Below, piece after piece: positions 13,305 to 15,445 of a stretch of DNA of 15,445 nt. The notes beneath the pieces were generated by a model that did not search any database, was not told the origin of the DNA, and saw only the letters and a program-made list of their open reading frames with translations. Origin of the DNA: Rhizobium sp. LCM 4573. GTDB lineage: Bacteria; Pseudomonadota; Alphaproteobacteria; Rhizobiales; Rhizobiaceae. The position numbers and the translations under genes were made by a program. Where the stretch lies: positions 162,035 through 177,479 of the forward strand of contig NZ_MDDW01000005.1 in the NCBI RefSeq assembly GCF_001854865.1, given 5' to 3'. Every line of letters starts with the position of its first letter. The stretch's first letter is position 1.

Positions 13305-14338
13305 CAGGCGGTCTCCGCTCGATACCGACGCACGAGAGCACCGGCATAATCGATCTTGTATTGCAGCCGGCACCGGCAGCCGGATATCTCGCTCACTGGC
13401 GCCTGCGGGTCACCGGGATAGCGCAGCAACGCACCGGATGGGCTTTGGAATGTCTCATCCACTCCCACGCTTTTGCCGTTCAGCGCCCGATGGGTATGGC
13501 GCACCCGATTGTCACCAGCCGTGCGCCAGATCTTGGTGACGTCCTGCGCCTCGATCTTTCCGGCGGCGATCTGCTGGCGAATGGCATTGTCCCGCGCCGA
13601 GCTGAGCGCCATCATGGTTTCGGTTCGAGCCAGCATTTCGCCGCGGAACATCAGGTTTCGGTCGTTCAGCCGCGAAATCATCTTCTGCAGCATCTCCGGA
13701 GTGACGGGCCGCTCGTCTCGTATGGCGGCCAAGACTGTCCGGTCAAAGCGCCGGTCCCGCGTCTTCAGTTCCAGATACTGCCTCATGAGCTTTGCATCGC
13801 CGGATGCAAGGTTCACCCTCGCCCGCTCGATGAACTCAATCTGATGGGCAGTTAGCCCAATGACACCACCTTCTCGCCGTCCGGTGACACGGTTCTGCCG
13901 TCCGATGACGTCGAGGGCGGTGGCGCGAGGGTTCAGGCCACGAGCAAGCCCATATTCAAGCGCCTGGCGCACTCCCTGCCGCTGATCCTCAGTGATGTGC
14001 GTAACCATCGAGGAGGAAAGTTCCCGAAGGATGCGTTCCGCCTCCGGGTTGCGAACACCGAAGCGCCAGACGACGCGGGCACCGTCCGGCCCCTTAGTCG
14101 GAAGCTCCTCGACCATATTGATGCCGCCGGCATTGAACGCCTCCTGCAGTGCAATCTCCAAGGTGGAGAACGCCTCCCGATCAAGCTCCATGGCTTCGAC
14201 GGCGCCGAGGATGTCGCCGCGCTCCAGACGCTCTATCACGCGGGCAAGCACGATACTCGACTTGATCGCCTCTATGCTCTCGCGGAAAGCTGCGGCAACC
14301 CGCGGCTCGTACGTGTCGAGCAGTTCATCGAAGGTCAT
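13304..14338 (-). CDS. Mu F-like minor head / head morphogenesis protein
   Basis: A 344-residue protein of the phage Mu gpF / SPP1 gp7 family. Seen: long helical N-terminal part (1-230), then MLARTETMMALSSARDNAIR (235-254) and the domain signature WRTAGDNRVRHTHRALNGKS (271-290), SGALLRYPGDPQAPVSEISG (301-320) and Cys321-x-Cys323 (GCRCRL), all typical of the Mu F domain with its His and Cys residues. Known: these proteins sit inside the procapsid near the portal and some are ejected. Its place downstream of a neck gene rather than next to the portal is unusual; the portal is not in the window. The ATG overlaps the neck gene's stop by 4 bases (ATGA). Confidence 0.9.
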   Translation of the reverse strand: MTFDELLDTYEPRVAAAFRESIEAIKSSIVLARVIERLERGDILGAVEAMELDREAFSTLEIALQEAFNAGGINMVEELPTKGPDGARVVWRFGVRNPEAERILRELSSSMVTHITEDQRQGVRQALEYGLARGLNPRATALDVIGRQNRVTGRREGGVIGLTAHQIEFIERARVNLASGDAKLMRQYLELKTRDRRFDRTVLAAIRDERPVTPEMLQKMISRLNDRNLMFRGEMLARTETMMALSSARDNAIRQQIAAGKIEAQDVTKIWRTAGDNRVRHTHRALNGKSVGVDETFQSPSGALLRYPGDPQAPVSEISGCRCRLQYKIDYAGALVRRYRAETA

Positions 14339-14697
14339 GCGAGGCGACCCTGCACGATGTGGACCACATCCGTGACCCCGTCATATCGGTTCGGATCACC
14401 GTTTATGATGCGGAACGTCTTGCCGTTGGCGGTGACGGTGTCGCCGGGGCTGGGCACGATCGCGAGGCCGACACTGCTGATGTAAATCTGGACGTCGCCG
14501 GCGAGGATCACCGTCCCGTCGATCTCGTTCGCCAGGTAAGTCATGGGCACGAGCTTGGCCGGGTAGTCGAAAGGCTGCGGCTCACCGCCCTCTACAGGGT
14601 CAGGAGCGCTGAAGCGGGTTACCGTGCCGGATTGCCCGTATGAGCTAATAAGCCGATGGGCAGTCGCCTGTAGCCGGGCATAGAGGCGATTGGACAT
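14335..14697 (-). CDS. Head-closure / neck protein
   Basis: A 120-residue protein starting MSNRLYARLQATAHRLISSY. Seen: helical start, then beta-rich sequence GQSGTVTRFSAPDPVEGG, PFDYPAKLVPMTYLANEIDG and TVILAGDVQIYISSVGL, and NGKTFRIINGDPNRYDG. The D-G-T-x-I-x-x-G-D pattern is common in small head-tail connector or stopper proteins of siphophages. Inferred role: seals the filled head and docks the tail. Start at 14697 has only a weak GGGG site. It lies 54 bases downstream of the unidentified open frame, the longest gap in this part of the operon. Confidence 0.78.
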   Translation of the reverse strand: MSNRLYARLQATAHRLISSYGQSGTVTRFSAPDPVEGGEPQPFDYPAKLVPMTYLANEIDGTVILAGDVQIYISSVGLAIVPSPGDTVTANGKTFRIINGDPNRYDGVTDVVHIVQGRLA

Positions 14698-14751
14698 TGG
14701 ACCCCGCGATCGAGCGGCCCATTGATGAGCCGCCCTTATCTAATTTGACAC
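14698..14751. other. Short intergenic gap, no firm signal
   Basis: Contains a weak inverted repeat GCGGC (14714-14718) with GCCGC (14729-14733), loop of 10 bases, without a following U-run. A TTGACA at 14745-14750 has no matching -10. I see no convincing promoter or terminator here. Confidence 0.4.
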
Positions 14752-15445
14752 TTACTGTCTGAACTCTGGTGACGCGCGATCCAGCAATTGAGGTAGTTGA
14801 AGTGCCCTGTTCCTCAGGATCGATGCGTCCGGCACAATCTGTTGTGTTGCCGGCACACGATTGCTTGGCGCCGGTCTCCTGGCTCTAGACTTCTGCCCTG
14901 AACTGGGTGGGCGCGCCGACGGTGCCGAAGGCTGGTTGACTACGAACACCAGTTGCGGTCCAGCGGGTGGCGCAGGAGGCGTGAACTGGAAATCTACGGT
15001 GCGAATGGTGGTTCTTTTTCCAGCTATACCACCGCCCACAGTCCATCTTCCATCTTCGAAGTCGGCGCCTATTCCGCCGCCGAACGTAATCGTTACTCTA
15101 ACTGAATACGAAAAGCCGGTGAGCTGCTTCCCAGTCGACGAGGAGACCTGATCGACCCATTCTCGCAGGCGGAAGTCACTCGGAGTAACCACCAACATTC
15201 TCTGCGACCCAACACGTTCGCAGGCTTCGGTGTCATTCCCGACGACAAAGACGTAGTCAGCCTTAGCGTTGCGCCACCCCTCCTTGTCAGCGTCTGCGTC
15301 GGCCCTGTAAACAAGGCTATCCACACCGGCCGGGGATATCCATCTAAGTGGATTTGCACTGCCACTCACATAGGAAGTTGTATTCTGCGTGATGGTGTAT
15401 CCTGCTGTCCAACCGGCGAAGTTCAGACGTTCGGGTTGAGTGTAC
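14752..15445 (-). CDS. Unidentified protein, N-terminus beyond the window
   Basis: The frame is open from the right edge to a TAA at 14752, giving at least 230 residues, so the gene is partial here. A GTG at 15369 has no ribosome site and is probably internal. Seen: SANPLRWISPAGVDSLVYRA, then KADYVFVVGNDTEACERVGS followed by a hydrophobic RMLVVTPSDFRLREW; next a Gly-rich beta segment (TFGGGIGADFEDGRWTVGGG); last about 75 residues are Pro/Ser/Arg-rich and probably disordered. I do not recognise a domain. It is unlike the head or neck proteins expected upstream of the closure gene, so it may be an inserted accessory gene. The hydrophobic/acidic core faintly recalls nuclease-like alpha/beta folds, but no catalytic motif is clear. 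Confidence 0.6.
   Translation of the reverse strand, partial: YTQPERLNFAGWTAGYTITQNTTSYVSGSANPLRWISPAGVDSLVYRADADADKEGWRNAKADYVFVVGNDTEACERVGSQRMLVVTPSDFRLREWVDQVSSSTGKQLTGFSYSVRVTITFGGGIGADFEDGRWTVGGGIAGKRTTIRTVDFQFTPPAPPAGPQLVFVVNQPSAPSARPPSSGQKSRARRPAPSNRVPATQQIVPDASILRNRALQLPQLLDRASPEFRQ

Noticed and set aside
13304..13318. A 13-base sequence (GGAGACCGCCTGA) shared with the frameshift stem region
   Set aside because: A match of this length is expected by chance between two places in a window of this size with similar base use; no slippery site is near.
14745..14773. TTGACA as a possible promoter on the plus strand
   Set aside because: At 17 bases downstream there is no -10-like hexamer (GGTGAC), and no plus-strand gene follows.

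Overview
The window looks like the late (morphogenesis) half of a long-tailed, lambda/HK97-like siphophage or prophage of an alphaproteobacterium, most likely of the Rhizobium/Agrobacterium/Ensifer group. That host guess rests on G+C-rich codon use, strong GGAGG-type ribosome sites, and the look of the tail tip, short fibre and fibre-accessory proteins. It is inference, not a database result. No integrase, attachment site, terminase, portal, major capsid protein, tRNA, CRISPR array or insertion sequence is visible, so the window alone does not decide between an integrated prophage and a free phage genome.

Almost everything is transcribed right to left on the minus strand, with genes overlapping or separated by a few bases (many TGATG or ATGA junctions). 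From the right edge: an unrecognised open frame running off the window (14752 to 15445); a head-closure/neck protein; a Mu F-like minor head protein; a 68-residue protein; an HK97 gp10-like neck protein; an 88-residue phage protein; a tail terminator; the tail tube protein; the tail assembly chaperones made from one gene by a -1 frameshift; the tape measure protein; a distal tail protein; a hub/minor tail protein; an NlpC/P60-like peptidase; a 1007-residue J-like tail-tip protein; a small coiled-coil protein; a short tail fibre; and two small fibre-linked proteins. Together these join head to tail, polymerise and measure the tail tube, and build the host-recognition tip.

Three plus-strand genes break this pattern: a QueC-like PP-loop protein at the left end, a free-standing HNH homing endonuclease between the chaperone and tape-measure genes, and a small helical ORF (less certain) in a gap beside the neck genes. 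Each converges tightly on the 3' end of a structural gene (1-base gap, 4-base overlap, 50-base overlap).

The most striking signals are: (1) a complete -1 frameshift cassette at 10871 to 10926, with slippery TTTTTTC, an 8-base spacer, a perfect 9-bp stem whose loop holds the zero-frame stop, and a possible pseudoknot; (2) the HNH gene, which appears to carry its own promoter and a 5' leader hairpin; (3) the PP-loop protein with an altered SGGxD(A) loop; and (4) the unidentified open frame at the right edge.
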